Positions 46,501-55,184 are shown, counted from the first letter of the stretch. The stretch is DNA of 64,000 nucleotides from Phenylobacterium sp. (GCF_030680185.1 NZ_JAUXVZ010000048.1:1-64000); one strand, 5' to 3'. Notes: a model not told the origin generated them from the sequence alone. Program-made: numbers and translations.

Positions 46501-46568
46501 CCGAGGGCGCCTCGCCCGTCGGGCCGCTGGGCCGCTACTTCTATGTGGGCATGAAGAGCAGCTTCTAA
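43503..46568 (+). CDS. TonB-dependent receptor 1
   Basis: 1021 residues, outer-membrane active transporter. Signal peptide ends near MAVAQ (residue 30). The TonB-box region is EELVVTGSRIRL, the plug runs to about residue 185 (NLRNLGTKRTLVLVDGRRH, VLTGGASAIYGADGVSGVVN) and a 22-strand barrel follows, ending in aromatic residues (GPLGRYFYVGMKSSF). This is the large TonB-receptor type frequent in Caulobacterales and sphingomonads; its ligand cannot be told from sequence. ATG at 43503 opens a proper signal peptide; the ATG at 43461 does not. A terminator follows. Confidence 0.93.
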   Translation: MPTRTNLLATTLLSSAAALTALALPQMAVAQDEAVAVEELVVTGSRIRLQDFVSPNPVSTLTGEAIERSGVTNVTDLMESYPALVGSTDTQALSNAADRGSVGLNLLNLRNLGTKRTLVLVDGRRHVAGQAGSAAVDTNAIPVALIDRVEVLTGGASAIYGADGVSGVVNFITKRNFDGLDVRAQYGWSDLGGGGESFVSALGGRNFMDGRANLTVGLEYSNRDALDPRDRDFSRAGSRETLVNNPADYPNQNPGVDRGAWGDTDLVFARDARYIDTGLGGGVYTRADFDPNTLSGVSFQGDGAPWRDGLYTGGFTMLGGSGTPIDLFQTELIPGLERWTGYVGGMFEIAPNHRMFADFKYNNAKTSFKSQPTFDYGILVPIDNPYMPDSIRADALAPGGTAAADTRLDTPGVLVARDNFDLGNVRREIERETFRGVIGFEGDLSPSVAYNVSYTYGQTKESNTELNNRNNLRWFAAIDAVRDPSSGNIVCRSTLDPSAIPDGDLFGTTVDPDAWNSVYVGGGQAAGCVPINIFGEGGISPEAAAWINDAATSNAKIEQEVFSAYITGDSSQAFSLPAGPVGFVLGTEYRKEKSSDTPSDDELLGAQLGYNVTWLGQGAVESGEFEVHELFGELAVPILRDLPLVESLDLNLAYRFSDYSTIGTTDTWNIGAQWRVTQDLMIRGSRARAVRAPNITELFLPQSQTFRTITDPCDTRNVQSGTEFRVANCTAALGFNPVDVEFINTTSSSVEGVIGGNRDLGAETGDTQTLGLVFTPRFAPGLSMSLDYYRITLTDAVNLFTANAIIESCYDLEQPNDFCGLFTRAPGSQFVDSFQEYSVNVSSYETAGFDFSMQYLLNPVDFGVVRDIGTFQFNLVANRLTKLDFVEIEGAQASSELGFAGAPKWQANFDVTWMWNDLMVNYGFNWFDETKRFTDERRASNPNYVPDGYWYWSPRETHDIQVQYTFQDRYQAYAGVNNFTNQLPDRGSTGTAGTGAAPFTEGASPVGPLGRYFYVGMKSSF

Positions 46569-46594
46569 GGCTCTCATCCCATCGGGGCGAGGGA

Positions 46595-46620
46595 GGGCGG
46601 TCGCATGCGGCCGCCCTTTC
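46595..46620 (+). terminator. Terminator after TonB-dependent receptor 1
   Basis: GGGCGGTCGC pairs with GCGGCCGCCC (one G·T pair) and is followed by TTTC on the plus strand, 27 bases after the stop codon. Confidence 0.75.
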
Positions 46621-46675
46621 TCGTTCGGGGCCCGAAAGGCCATGCTAGGCTGGCGCCAATCCCAGCCTCTTCCCT

Positions 46676-48496
46676 ATGAGCTCGCCCATGGATCGCAGAA
46701 CGTTTCTCTTCTCCGCCGCGGCGGCGACGGCCCTGGCCACCAGCGCCCGGAGTCAGGCCCTCAATCCTCAGGACCAGCGTCTGCGGGCCCTGTTCGACCA
46801 GATGTTCGAGGACATGCTGGATCATTCGCCGCAAAGCGTGACGCGGCTTGGCCTGCATCAGGGCGCGCGGATGGCGGCCAAATCGCAGCTGAACAGCGCC
46901 TCCATCGCCGATCTCGCCGCCGACAAGGCCCGCACCGCCCGCCATCTCGGACAGCTCAGGGCCCTGGATCCGGCCAGCCTCAGTCCTTCGGAAGTCCCGC
47001 ACTATGAGGCGGTGCTCTTCACCCTCAGCGCCGACGCCGAGGCCAATAGCCGCTATGCCTACGGCGACGCGGGCGCCGGCGATCCCTATGTGATCTCGCA
47101 GCTGAACGGCGCCTATCGCTCGGTCCCGGACTTCCTGGGCACCCAGCACGGCATCGAGACCAAGGCCGACGCCGAGGCCTATCTCGCCCGCCTCTCCCAG
47201 TTCGCCGAGGTCATGGACCAGGAAACCGAGCGCAGCCGCCGGGACGTTGGCCTCGGCGTCATCCCGCCCGACTTCGCCCTGGAGCGGGCGCTCACCCAGA
47301 TGGAAGGCCTGAAGGGCGATCCGTCCGCCTCCCCGCTCGTCACATCGATCGCCGACCGCGCCCGCGACAAGGGGATCGACGGCGACTATGCCGGCCAGGC
47401 CAGCGCCATCTATCTGGAAAAGGTCATCCCGGCCCTGGATCGCCAGATCGCCTGGGTCCGCTCCCTGCAGCCCCAGGCCGTCCACGACGCCGGTTGCTGG
47501 CGCCTGCCCGTTGGCGAGGCCTATTACCGCGACGCCCTGAAAAGCTCGACCACCACGACGCTGACCCCCGACGAAATCCACGAACTGGGCTGGGAGCAGG
47601 CCAAGGCCCTGTCGGCCCGGGCTGAAGTAATCCTCCAGGGCGAGGGCCTGACCCAGGGCTCGGTGGGGGAGCGGATCCAGGCCCTCTTCAAGGACCCGAA
47701 GTACCTCTACGCCGACACCGACGAGGCCAAGGAGCAGCTGATCGCCGACCTGAACGCCCAGGTGGCCGAGATCACGCCTCGCCTGCCCCAGGCCTTCGGC
47801 GCCCTGCCCCAGGCCGCCGTCGAGATTCGCCGGGTGCCCAAGTTCATCGAGGCCGGCGCGCCGGGGGGCTATTACAACCGCCCCGCCCTGGATGGCTCGC
47901 GGCCCGGCATCTACTGGATCAACCTGCGGGATTCGGCCGAAAACCCCAGCTGGACGCTGAAGACCCTGACCTATCACGAGGCCATTCCGGGCCACCATCT
48001 GCAGCGCTCCCTGCAGCAGGAGGCCGACCTGCCCATGCTGCGCAAGATCGCCGGCTTCTCGCCCTACAGCGAAGGCTGGGCGCTCTATTCCGAGCAGCTG
48101 GCCCTGGAGATGGGCATGTATGAGAACGACCCCCTGGGCGAGCTCGGCCAGATCCAGGCCTCCCTGTTCCGCGCCGCGCGCCTGGTGGTCGACACCGGCA
48201 TGCACGCCAGGCGCTGGAGCCGCGAAAAGGCCATCGAGACCATGACCCAGATCGACGGCAGCCCTGCCAGCTCGGCGGCCACCGAGATCGAACGCTACAG
48301 CGTCTGGCCAGGCCAGGCCTGCAGCTACATGGTCGGCAAGCTCACCTGGCTGCGCCTGCGCGAAAAGGCCAAGACCGCTCTGGGCGACCGCTTCGCCCTG
48401 CCGGCCTTCCACGACGCCACCCTGCTGTCGGGCGCCATGCCGTTGACCGTGCTGGAGAGCGTGGTGGACCGCCACATCGCCGCGCGCAGCATCTAG
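46676..48496 (+). CDS. DUF885 family hydrolase with Tat-like signal
   Basis: 606 residues. After MSSP, MDRRTFLFSAAAATALATS contains a twin-arginine signal (RRTFL), so it is probably exported folded. The metal-site motif is YHEAIPGHHLQ (HE-x3-GHH), in the thermolysin-like gluzincin style of DUF885, with YSEGWALYSEQLALEMG supplying the downstream glutamate. Peptidase activity is expected but substrates are unknown. ATG at 46676 or 46688; the second starts directly at the Tat signal. It sits between two TonB receptors and an IclR regulator, suggesting digestion of an imported ligand. Confidence 0.9.
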   Translation: MSSPMDRRTFLFSAAAATALATSARSQALNPQDQRLRALFDQMFEDMLDHSPQSVTRLGLHQGARMAAKSQLNSASIADLAADKARTARHLGQLRALDPASLSPSEVPHYEAVLFTLSADAEANSRYAYGDAGAGDPYVISQLNGAYRSVPDFLGTQHGIETKADAEAYLARLSQFAEVMDQETERSRRDVGLGVIPPDFALERALTQMEGLKGDPSASPLVTSIADRARDKGIDGDYAGQASAIYLEKVIPALDRQIAWVRSLQPQAVHDAGCWRLPVGEAYYRDALKSSTTTTLTPDEIHELGWEQAKALSARAEVILQGEGLTQGSVGERIQALFKDPKYLYADTDEAKEQLIADLNAQVAEITPRLPQAFGALPQAAVEIRRVPKFIEAGAPGGYYNRPALDGSRPGIYWINLRDSAENPSWTLKTLTYHEAIPGHHLQRSLQQEADLPMLRKIAGFSPYSEGWALYSEQLALEMGMYENDPLGELGQIQASLFRAARLVVDTGMHARRWSREKAIETMTQIDGSPASSAATEIERYSVWPGQACSYMVGKLTWLRLREKAKTALGDRFALPAFHDATLLSGAMPLTVLESVVDRHIAARSI

Positions 48497-48547
48497 GAGG
48501 GACCGTTCACGGCAAGGGCGAGGCGACCCGGCCGGCTGCCCCAGGCC

Positions 48548-49279
48548 TCAGCCCGCGCCGACCTCGCCGATCTCCGCGCAGGTGTCGAGGAGGTGTTCGA
48601 CCACCGTCTCCAGGTGATCGCCCTGCATGAGACGCTGGGGCCCCGAAATGGTGATGGCGGCGGCGGGGACGCCGCCTGGCCCAGGCAGTACGGCCGCCAC
48701 CGCCAAGGCCCCTGGCGTCAGGGCGGCGCTGACCGCATAGCCCTGCCGTCGAGCCGAGGCGACCTCCGCCATGAGCTGCTCCACCGACAGGCCCGTATCC
48801 GGGCTCGCCGTCAGGCCGCGCTCAATCACAGGCCTTGCGTCGGCCATTCTGCTGAGGAACGCGCGGCCCGACGCGGTGATGATCATCGGCGCCCGCGTGC
48901 CGTTCATTGGGGTGTAGCGCAGCAGGCGCGCGGTCGCGACGCGGTCAAGGAACAGCACCTCGTCGCCTACCGGCGCCACGAGCAGAGCGGTGTCTCCGGT
49001 CAGGACGTGCAGCTTGTGCAGATGGGGTGAAACCGCCCGGCGCAGGCCATTGGCCGTGATGATGCTGACCCCGATCTCCCAGGCCTTCAGGGTCGCGGCG
49101 TAGCGGGTGGTCTCCGGGTCACGCTCCACATAGCCGAGTTCCACCAGCGTGCTGAGCAGACGGTGGACATTGCTCTTATGCAGGCCGACGGCCTCGGTGA
49201 TCGCGGCCAGCCGCATGGGGCGGCGCGAGCGCGCCAGGACCTCGAGAACCAGGAAGGCTTTGGCGACGGTCGTGTCCAT
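48548..49279 (-). CDS. IclR family transcriptional regulator
   Basis: 243 residues. The N-terminal winged helix reads DTTVAKAFLVLEVLARSRRP, AITEAVGLHKSNVHRLLSTL and VELGYVERD, and the effector domain has LRRAVSPHLHKLHVLTGDTA, LLRYTPMNGTRAPMIITASG and ARRQGYAVSAALTPGALAVA. IclR regulators sense a small catabolic effector and often control the neighbouring divergent gene, here TonB receptor 2. ATG at 49279 is the family start; 94 residues further upstream read from the receptor's 5' region on the other strand. Confidence 0.92.
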   Translation of the reverse strand: MDTTVAKAFLVLEVLARSRRPMRLAAITEAVGLHKSNVHRLLSTLVELGYVERDPETTRYAATLKAWEIGVSIITANGLRRAVSPHLHKLHVLTGDTALLVAPVGDEVLFLDRVATARLLRYTPMNGTRAPMIITASGRAFLSRMADARPVIERGLTASPDTGLSVEQLMAEVASARRQGYAVSAALTPGALAVAAVLPGPGGVPAAAITISGPQRLMQGDHLETVVEHLLDTCAEIGEVGAG

Positions 49280-49307
49280 GAGGCTCGCCCCGCAGGAAGA
49301 GTGGTCT

Positions 49308-49324
49308 GTTCTGAATATCGGAAC
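49308..49324. promoter_or_regulatory. Candidate IclR operator (imperfect palindrome)
   Basis: GTTCTGAATATCGGAAC is a 17-base imperfect palindrome (arms GTTC and GAAC, with further matches inside) in the divergent region between the IclR gene and TonB receptor 2, 29 bases from the IclR start. Its place suits autoregulation and control of the receptor; binding is inferred. Confidence 0.45.
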
Positions 49325-49418
49325 GATGTCGCGATGGATAGACTCCATTTTTGAATTCGTCCAGGATGACAAAATAATCCGCCGTTTTTTGAGTGGAGCG
49401 TCAATTTTGGGGGAAGCC

Positions 49419-52400
49419 ATGTTGAGATCTCTGTCCCTGCGCAGCGCGTCGACCTGCGCCCTTCTGGCCGGTGCGAGCCTCGCCGCAAGTTCCGGGCTGG
49501 CGAACGCCCAGACCACCGAGGTCACCGAGGTCGTGGTCACCGGCTCGTTCATCCGGGGCACGCCGGAAGACGCCGCCTTGCCGGTCGATGTGCTGAGCGC
49601 CCAGGACCTTCAGAAGCAGGGCGCGCCCGCCCTGGTGGACGTCATCAAATCCATCCCCGGCGTTCAGAGCGTCCTTGGCGAAACCAACCAGTTCGCCAGC
49701 CAGGCGACGACTGGCTCGGGCAACATCAATCTTCGCGGCCTGGGCGCCGTCCGCACCCTGGTGCTGATGAACGGGCGCCGCCTGACGAGTTCGCCCGGCG
49801 GCAGCGGCGTGGACACCAACCTCCTTCCCACCGCCGCGATCGGCCGGATCGAAGTGCTGAAGGACGGCGCCGCGGCCACCTATGGCTCCGACGCCATCGG
49901 CGGGGTGGTCAACTTCATCACCCGCAGCGACCTCAACGGTTTGGAGCTGAACGGCAGCTACACCCACATCGATGGCTCAGACGGCGACTACAGCCTCAGC
50001 GCCAACTACGGATGGGTGGGTGACCGGGGCGACATCCTGCTCTCGGTGGGCCATCGCCATCGGTCCGAACTCGACACGCTGGAGCGCGACTGGGCGGTCA
50101 ATTCGTATCTGGAAAATCCCAACGGCAGCTGGTCGGGTTTCGGCAATCCCGGGACCTATATCGCCGGCGCGACACGGATCGTCGATCCGGCCTGCCAGAC
50201 CTTGGGCAACACCCTGGTGACCTCTGCCGCTGGGACGCAGAGCTGCTATTTCCAGTTCGGCCGCTTCAACAATCTGGTGGAGACGGAAAACCACTATCAG
50301 GTCTACGGCCAGCTCAACTGGGACCTCGGTGAGACCACGCGGTTCCACGCCGAGGCGCTCTATGCCAGCCACGACGTGCCGCACGAGGGGACCTCACCCT
50401 CCTACGGGCCCACCCAGGCGTTCGGACCGGGCGCGGCGTCGGGCTCCTTCATCATCCCCCGCAGCAATCCCGGCCTTTGCGGGACTGCGGGAACCGCCGC
50501 CTGCCTGCCCGGCAGCCTGTTTGGTCAGCTCACCCCGGCTCAGCAGGCCGCCGTGAACGGCTCGGGCTTCGTGGCCGGCAATATTCTGCTGTGGCGGCCC
50601 TATGGCGCTGGCGGCAATCCGCTGACCGGTGGCTCCAAGCCCGATAAGCGCTTCTTCGAGGGCATGCGCTTCTCCGCCAGCCTCAGCGGCGAGTTTGGCG
50701 GCGGGATCGGCTGGGACGTCGCCGCCACCCACATGATCAACCGCAGCGACATCGTCACCTACGACATTCCTGTCGCGCGTCTCCATTACGCTCTGAACGG
50801 CCTTGGCGGCCCAGGCTGCGACACCGATCCCGCCACGCCAGGGGTGCAGGGCGGCGTTCCGGGGGTGGGCTCTTGCCTCTACTACAACCCCTTCTCCAGC
50901 GGCATCGCGGCCAACGCCGCCACGGGCGAGACCAATCCCAACTACCTGCCCGGCTCTCCGGCGGCCCAGGCCAACAGCCAGGAGATCGGCCGCTGGCTGT
51001 TCCAGCCCTATGGCTATCAGTCCGAGGCGACCCTCACGGTCATCGACGCCGTGCTGAACGGCCAGGCGCCGATCGACTTTGGCGCCGGCCCGGTCGGCTG
51101 GGCGCTGGGCGCCCAGCACCGAACCAACGGGTTCTCCCGGGACGTCAACGACATCAACAACATCGCCCTCAATCCCTGCCCCGAGGAAGGCGTCACGAAC
51201 TGCGTCACCGGGCGCGGCAACGGCGTCTTCGGCTTCCTCGGCCCGCTGACGGAACAGGACCTGGAGGGAAATGTCCTGGCCGCCTTCGGTGAGCTCCAGG
51301 TCCCGATCACCGAAGCCCTCTCCATGCAGCTGGCCCTTCGCCATGAGGAACACAGCAACGGCGTGGGTTCGACCACCAACCCGAAGATCGCCCTGCGCTG
51401 GCAGGCGACCGACTGGCTGGCCCTGCGCGGCTCGGCCGGCACGACCTTCCGCGCGCCAACCCAGTCCAACCTGCTGTCGGACGCCAACACCACCCAGGCC
51501 TTCATCACCCAGACCAGCGGCTACAGGGCCTTCGACACCTTCGGGAATCCCGACCTCAAGCCGGAAACCGCCAATACCTACAATGTCGGCGCCATCGTCA
51601 GCCTGGGGAATTTCAACGCCACGGTCGACTACTGGACGTTCGACTTCCAGGACACGATCGAAGCTGAATCCGGCGCCGGTCTGCTCTCGACCATCTTCCC
51701 CAACGGCGCTTCGACGACCCTGCCCAATGGCTGCGTCGATCCCGCCCTCGCGGCGCTGGTCGCGCGCTTCACCTTCCAGAGCGGCGTGTGCGCGCCCAAC
51801 AATATCCAGCGTGTGCGGCTGGGGATCATCAACGGCTCGGACATCAAGACCTCCGGCGTCGACTTCTCCGCCACCTACCGGGCCAATGATGTCTGGGGCG
51901 GGGCGATGACCTTTGGCCTCGATGGCTCCTACCTGCTGAAATACGACTCCGCCGCCTCGTTCATCGAAGGGGTTCAGGTGCAGGGCGCCCAGGAGCTGGC
52001 GGGAACGCACGGCGGCACGGCGGGCGGAAGCTCGTTCCCCGAACTGCGGGCCAATGTCTTTGCCGAGTACGCCCGGGACATTCACAACCTGCGTCTGACC
52101 GTGCGCTACATCGACAGCATGCAGGATGTGCGCGATGGCCGCTTTGGCGGGACCAACATCTTCGGTCCCAATGGCGCGGTCGCCGGCTTCACCCTGCCCG
52201 AGGGCGCGAAGCTGGACGCCTTCGTCACCGCCGATGCGAGCTACCGGGTCCTGCTGCCTTGGGAGACGACGATGACGGCCACGGTGGTGAACCTGTTCGA
52301 CACCGATCCGCCCTTCGCCCGTCGCGATCTCAGCTATGACCCGGCGACCGCCAACCCCCTGGGCCGCACCTATCGATTGAACGTGACCAAGCGGTTCTGA
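49419..52400 (+). CDS. TonB-dependent receptor 2
   Basis: 993 residues. Signal peptide ends near SGLANAQ (about residue 28). EVTEVVVTGSFIRGTPEDAA is the TonB-box/plug start, with DVIKSIPGVQSVLG, NINLRGLGAVRTLVLMNGRR and VLKDGAAATYGSDAIGGVVN in the plug, then a barrel of about 800 residues ending NPLGRTYRLNVTKRF, with the terminal phenylalanine of outer-membrane barrels. ATG at 49419 follows GGGGGAAG. Divergent from IclR, which probably regulates it. Followed by a strong terminator. Ligand unknown. Confidence 0.93.
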   Translation: MLRSLSLRSASTCALLAGASLAASSGLANAQTTEVTEVVVTGSFIRGTPEDAALPVDVLSAQDLQKQGAPALVDVIKSIPGVQSVLGETNQFASQATTGSGNINLRGLGAVRTLVLMNGRRLTSSPGGSGVDTNLLPTAAIGRIEVLKDGAAATYGSDAIGGVVNFITRSDLNGLELNGSYTHIDGSDGDYSLSANYGWVGDRGDILLSVGHRHRSELDTLERDWAVNSYLENPNGSWSGFGNPGTYIAGATRIVDPACQTLGNTLVTSAAGTQSCYFQFGRFNNLVETENHYQVYGQLNWDLGETTRFHAEALYASHDVPHEGTSPSYGPTQAFGPGAASGSFIIPRSNPGLCGTAGTAACLPGSLFGQLTPAQQAAVNGSGFVAGNILLWRPYGAGGNPLTGGSKPDKRFFEGMRFSASLSGEFGGGIGWDVAATHMINRSDIVTYDIPVARLHYALNGLGGPGCDTDPATPGVQGGVPGVGSCLYYNPFSSGIAANAATGETNPNYLPGSPAAQANSQEIGRWLFQPYGYQSEATLTVIDAVLNGQAPIDFGAGPVGWALGAQHRTNGFSRDVNDINNIALNPCPEEGVTNCVTGRGNGVFGFLGPLTEQDLEGNVLAAFGELQVPITEALSMQLALRHEEHSNGVGSTTNPKIALRWQATDWLALRGSAGTTFRAPTQSNLLSDANTTQAFITQTSGYRAFDTFGNPDLKPETANTYNVGAIVSLGNFNATVDYWTFDFQDTIEAESGAGLLSTIFPNGASTTLPNGCVDPALAALVARFTFQSGVCAPNNIQRVRLGIINGSDIKTSGVDFSATYRANDVWGGAMTFGLDGSYLLKYDSAASFIEGVQVQGAQELAGTHGGTAGGSSFPELRANVFAEYARDIHNLRLTVRYIDSMQDVRDGRFGGTNIFGPNGAVAGFTLPEGAKLDAFVTADASYRVLLPWETTMTATVVNLFDTDPPFARRDLSYDPATANPLGRTYRLNVTKRF

Positions 52401-52429
52401 TCTTTCCCCGAACCGAGGGTCCCACCTGA

Positions 52430-52456
52430 GGGCCGGCCGCCTGGCCGGCCCTTTTT
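52430..52456 (+). terminator. Rho-independent terminator after TonB receptor 2
   Basis: GGGCCGGCC and GGCCGGCCC form a nine-base stem around a four-base loop (GCCT), followed directly by TTTTT on the plus strand, 30 bases after the stop. Strong and canonical. Confidence 0.9.
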
Positions 52457-52467
52457 CTCTGGAGGCT

Positions 52468-52949
52468 TCAGGCCTCCGTCGCCCGGCGCAGCAGGTCGAG
52501 CGCCGCGGCGGCGAAGGCTTCCATATTGGCCTGGCGGTCGTCCGAGCCGGTGCGAAGGGTGGTGACCAGCTCGACAGGCCCCGACAGCGCAATGCAGGTG
52601 TGGCCGGCCGGGTCGCCATAGCCGTTGCCGGTCGGCCCCGCCGCGCCCGTCTCCGACAGGCCCCAGTCGGCGCCGAACCGCTCGCGGACCGTGCGGGCCA
52701 GCAGCAGCGCATAGGGTTCGGACGCCGAGCGCATGCCGGCCACGGCCTCGCGCGGGATCTCCAGCAGGCTCATCCGCGCCTTGCCCGTATAGACCACCGC
52801 GCCCCCCAGATAGTAGGCCGAGGCGCCCGGCACGGCGAGCAAGGCCGCCGAGATCAGACCGCCGGACGAACTCTCGGCCACCGCCACCTTCTGTCCGCCC
52901 GCCTTCAGGCCTCGCCCACCTGCGCCGCCAGTTCCGCCAGATTGCTCAT
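52468..52949 (-). pseudogene. CinA C-terminal (nicotinamide-nucleotide amidohydrolase-like) gene with N-terminal frameshift
   Basis: The body (52887-52468, 139 residues) is a CinA C-terminal domain that would deamidate NMN: VAVAESSSGGLISAALLAVP, YYLGGAVVYTGKARMSLL, WGLSETGAAGPTGNGYGDPA. The natural start is ATG at 52949 (MSNLAELAAQVGEA), but that frame meets TGA at 52906-52904, while the continuing LKAGGQKVAVAESS is read one frame away. A single missing base near 52906-52910 would restore a normal gene. A GTG at 52887 could still give a protein lacking about 20 residues. This is either a recent pseudogene or a sequencing error. The CinA N-terminal half is the separate gene at 12066. Confidence 0.75.
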
Positions 52950-53075
52950 GCTCGTCTCACTCCCGTTTTCGTCGCAAACCTAGCAGGCCTCGGCGACGAA
53001 CGTCTTGGCCGCAAGCCGTCTCCGGCCCATGATGGCGTCAATTAGAAGCGCCGCGATTTTCGGGAGGATTTTCAC

Positions 53076-54311
53076 ATGGACGCCCAATCACAATGGACGG
53101 GCCTGGACGCCACGCGTCTGGACCGCATCGCCGACCACCTGCAACGCAACTATATCGAGCCGCAGAAGATCGCCGGCTGTCAGGTCCAGGTCGCCCGCCA
53201 CGGCCACATCGCCTACGAGAAGGCCTTCGGCTCCATGGACCTGGAGCGGGCCAAGCCGATGCGCGACGACGCCATCTTCCGCATCTATTCCATGACCAAG
53301 CCGATCACCTCGGTCGCGCTGATGATGCTGTACGAGCAGGGCCATTTTCAGCTGAACGACCCGGTCAGCCGGTTCGTGCCGTCCTGGCGCAACCACCGCG
53401 TCTGGGTGTCCGGCGAGGGCGACGACCTGGTCACCGAGGCGCCGCACCGGCCGGTGACCTTCCGCGACGTGCTGAGCCACACCAGTGGCCTGACCTATGG
53501 CGGTGGCCTGCCCGGCGTGGGCGTCCAGCATCCGGTGGACAAGATCTACCGCGGTCTCAAGGTGCGCTCCGTGGGCGGCGCGGACTCCATGCAGGAGTTC
53601 ATGGACAAGCTTGGCCAGGTGCCCCTGCTCTATCAGCCGGGCACGCGCTGGATGTATTCCCTGGCCACCGACGTCTGCGGCGCCCTGGTCGAGATCATCT
53701 CCGGCAAGCCCTTCGACCAGTTCCTCAAGGAAGAGATCTTTGAGCCCCTGGGCATGGTCGACACCGCCTTCCACGTCACGCCCGACAAGATCGAGCGCTT
53801 CTGCGCCAACTATCAGCGCGGGCCCGACAAGAAGCTGAAGCTGATCGACGATCCCGGCGGCGAGAGCCAGTTCGTCCGCGAGCCCGGCTTCAAGTCCGGC
53901 GGCGGCGGCCTGACCGGCACGGTGGCCGACTATGGCCGCTTCACCGAGATGCTGCGCCGCGGCGGCGAACTGGACGGCCATCGGATCCTGGGGCCCCGCA
54001 CCCTGGAAATGATGCACATGAACCATTTGCCCGGCGGCAAGGACCTGACCCAGCTGGCCATTGGCGCCTTTTCCGAGACCGCTAATGAGGGCGTGGGCTT
54101 CGGCCTCGGCTTCGCCTCGACCATGGGCCAGGTGGAGACCGGGTCCCTGGGCGTCGGCGACTATTACTGGGGCGGCGCGGCCTCGACCATCTTCTGGGTC
54201 GATCCCAAGGAGGACCTGACCCTGGTCTTCATGACCCAGCTGATGCCGTCGGGCACCTTCAACTTCCGCGGCCAGCTCAAGAGCCTGATCTATTCGGCCA
54301 TCACCGACTGA
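53076..54311 (+). CDS. Serine hydrolase, class C beta-lactamase/esterase type
   Basis: 411 residues. The catalytic S-x-x-K is SMTK in FRIYSMTKPITSVALMML (about residue 73), the tyrosine motif is YSLATDVCGALVE, and the third element is WGGAASTIFWVD, as in class C beta-lactamase-fold esterases and DD-peptidases. There is no obvious signal peptide, so cytoplasmic esterase/lipase-type activity (EstB-like) is more likely than beta-lactamase. LSHTSGLTYGGGLPG is the family's conserved loop. ATG at 53076 with GGGAGGA upstream. Confidence 0.92.
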   Translation: MDAQSQWTGLDATRLDRIADHLQRNYIEPQKIAGCQVQVARHGHIAYEKAFGSMDLERAKPMRDDAIFRIYSMTKPITSVALMMLYEQGHFQLNDPVSRFVPSWRNHRVWVSGEGDDLVTEAPHRPVTFRDVLSHTSGLTYGGGLPGVGVQHPVDKIYRGLKVRSVGGADSMQEFMDKLGQVPLLYQPGTRWMYSLATDVCGALVEIISGKPFDQFLKEEIFEPLGMVDTAFHVTPDKIERFCANYQRGPDKKLKLIDDPGGESQFVREPGFKSGGGGLTGTVADYGRFTEMLRRGGELDGHRILGPRTLEMMHMNHLPGGKDLTQLAIGAFSETANEGVGFGLGFASTMGQVETGSLGVGDYYWGGAASTIFWVDPKEDLTLVFMTQLMPSGTFNFRGQLKSLIYSAITD

Positions 54312-54323
54312 GGTCGCGCGCGC

Positions 54324-54345
54324 GGGGCCGGCCTCGGTCGGCCCC
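54324..54345. terminator. Hairpin between convergent hydrolase and ZIP genes
   Basis: GGGGCCG and CGGCCCC pair around GCCTCGGT, 13 bases after the hydrolase stop and just before the ZIP gene's stop. Symmetric enough to serve both convergent transcripts, though no T run is present. Confidence 0.5.
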
Positions 54346-54350
54346 GCCGC

Positions 54351-55103
54351 TCACTCGGCCAGCTTCGACAGCACGAAGGCGAACAGGAAGCCCGCCACGG
54401 CGATGAGGCCCGAGGCCTCGTGCGCCTCCTCCGTCGCCTCGGGGATCATGGTGTCGACCAGCATGGCCAGGATGGCGCCCGCCGCCACGGCGGTGACCGC
54501 CGCGATCACCTCGGGCGGCGCGTCGGCCAGGGCCGCATGGCCCAACATCGCGGCTGCGCCAGAAGCCAGGGCGATGGTCCCCCAGACGCCGAACACATAG
54601 CGCGCCGAACGCCCGGCCCGCTTCATGCCCGCCACGCTCGAAAGACCCTCGGGCAGGTTCGACAGAAAGACCGCCGCCACCGTCACCAGGCTGACGCCGG
54701 TTCCGTCCAGCAGGCTGACCCCGATCACCACCGACTCCGGCACGCCGTCCAGCAGGGCGCCGATGGCGATGGCCAGCCCGCCGTTCGCCGTGGCGGCGGG
54801 CTGCGACTCCGCCGGATTGAAGCCCGAGCGCTTGCGATGCCGGGCGCCCGCGCGGGAGACCGCGATATTGGCCAGGGTGTAGGCCAGGGCGCCGCCCAGA
54901 AACCCGCCGCCTGCCGCAGCCAGTCCCCCTTGCGTGAAGGCCTCGTCCATCAGGTCGAAGGCCACGGCCGAGATCAGCACGCCGGACCCCGCCGCCATGA
55001 CCCCGGCGATCAGCCGCTTGGGCAGGTCGAGGAACCAGGCCAGGAGCGCGCCGACCATCAGGGCCGATCCGCCGACAAGGCCCCAGAAGCCTGCCTCCAG
55101 CAT
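54351..55103 (-). CDS. ZIP family metal transporter
   Basis: 250 residues with about eight membrane spans. The metal-binding helices carry the family residues: GALLDGVPESVVIG (span 4), FLSNLPEGLSSVAG (span 5, N-L-P-E-G) and VDTMIPEATEE. A histidine/arginine patch (ARHRKR) lies in the cytoplasmic loop. Expected to import zinc or a related divalent metal across the inner membrane. ATG at 55103. No Zur box was recognised upstream. Confidence 0.92.
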   Translation of the reverse strand: MLEAGFWGLVGGSALMVGALLAWFLDLPKRLIAGVMAAGSGVLISAVAFDLMDEAFTQGGLAAAGGGFLGGALAYTLANIAVSRAGARHRKRSGFNPAESQPAATANGGLAIAIGALLDGVPESVVIGVSLLDGTGVSLVTVAAVFLSNLPEGLSSVAGMKRAGRSARYVFGVWGTIALASGAAAMLGHAALADAPPEVIAAVTAVAAGAILAMLVDTMIPEATEEAHEASGLIAVAGFLFAFVLSKLAE

Positions 55104-55184
55104 CTCTGCTCCTTATTTCCAGTGGCCGACCCGACCAGATCGGGCGATCCTTGACGCCCCATGCTCCGGTAGAAGGGCTGCGCC

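Noticed and set aside
44463..46643. 726-codon minus-strand frame opposite TonB receptor 1
   Set aside because: Antisense shadow; the plus strand encodes a complete receptor with signal peptide, plug and barrel.
46574..48475. 633-codon minus-strand frame opposite the DUF885 gene
   Set aside because: Antisense shadow; the plus strand has a Tat signal and the HE-x3-GHH motif.
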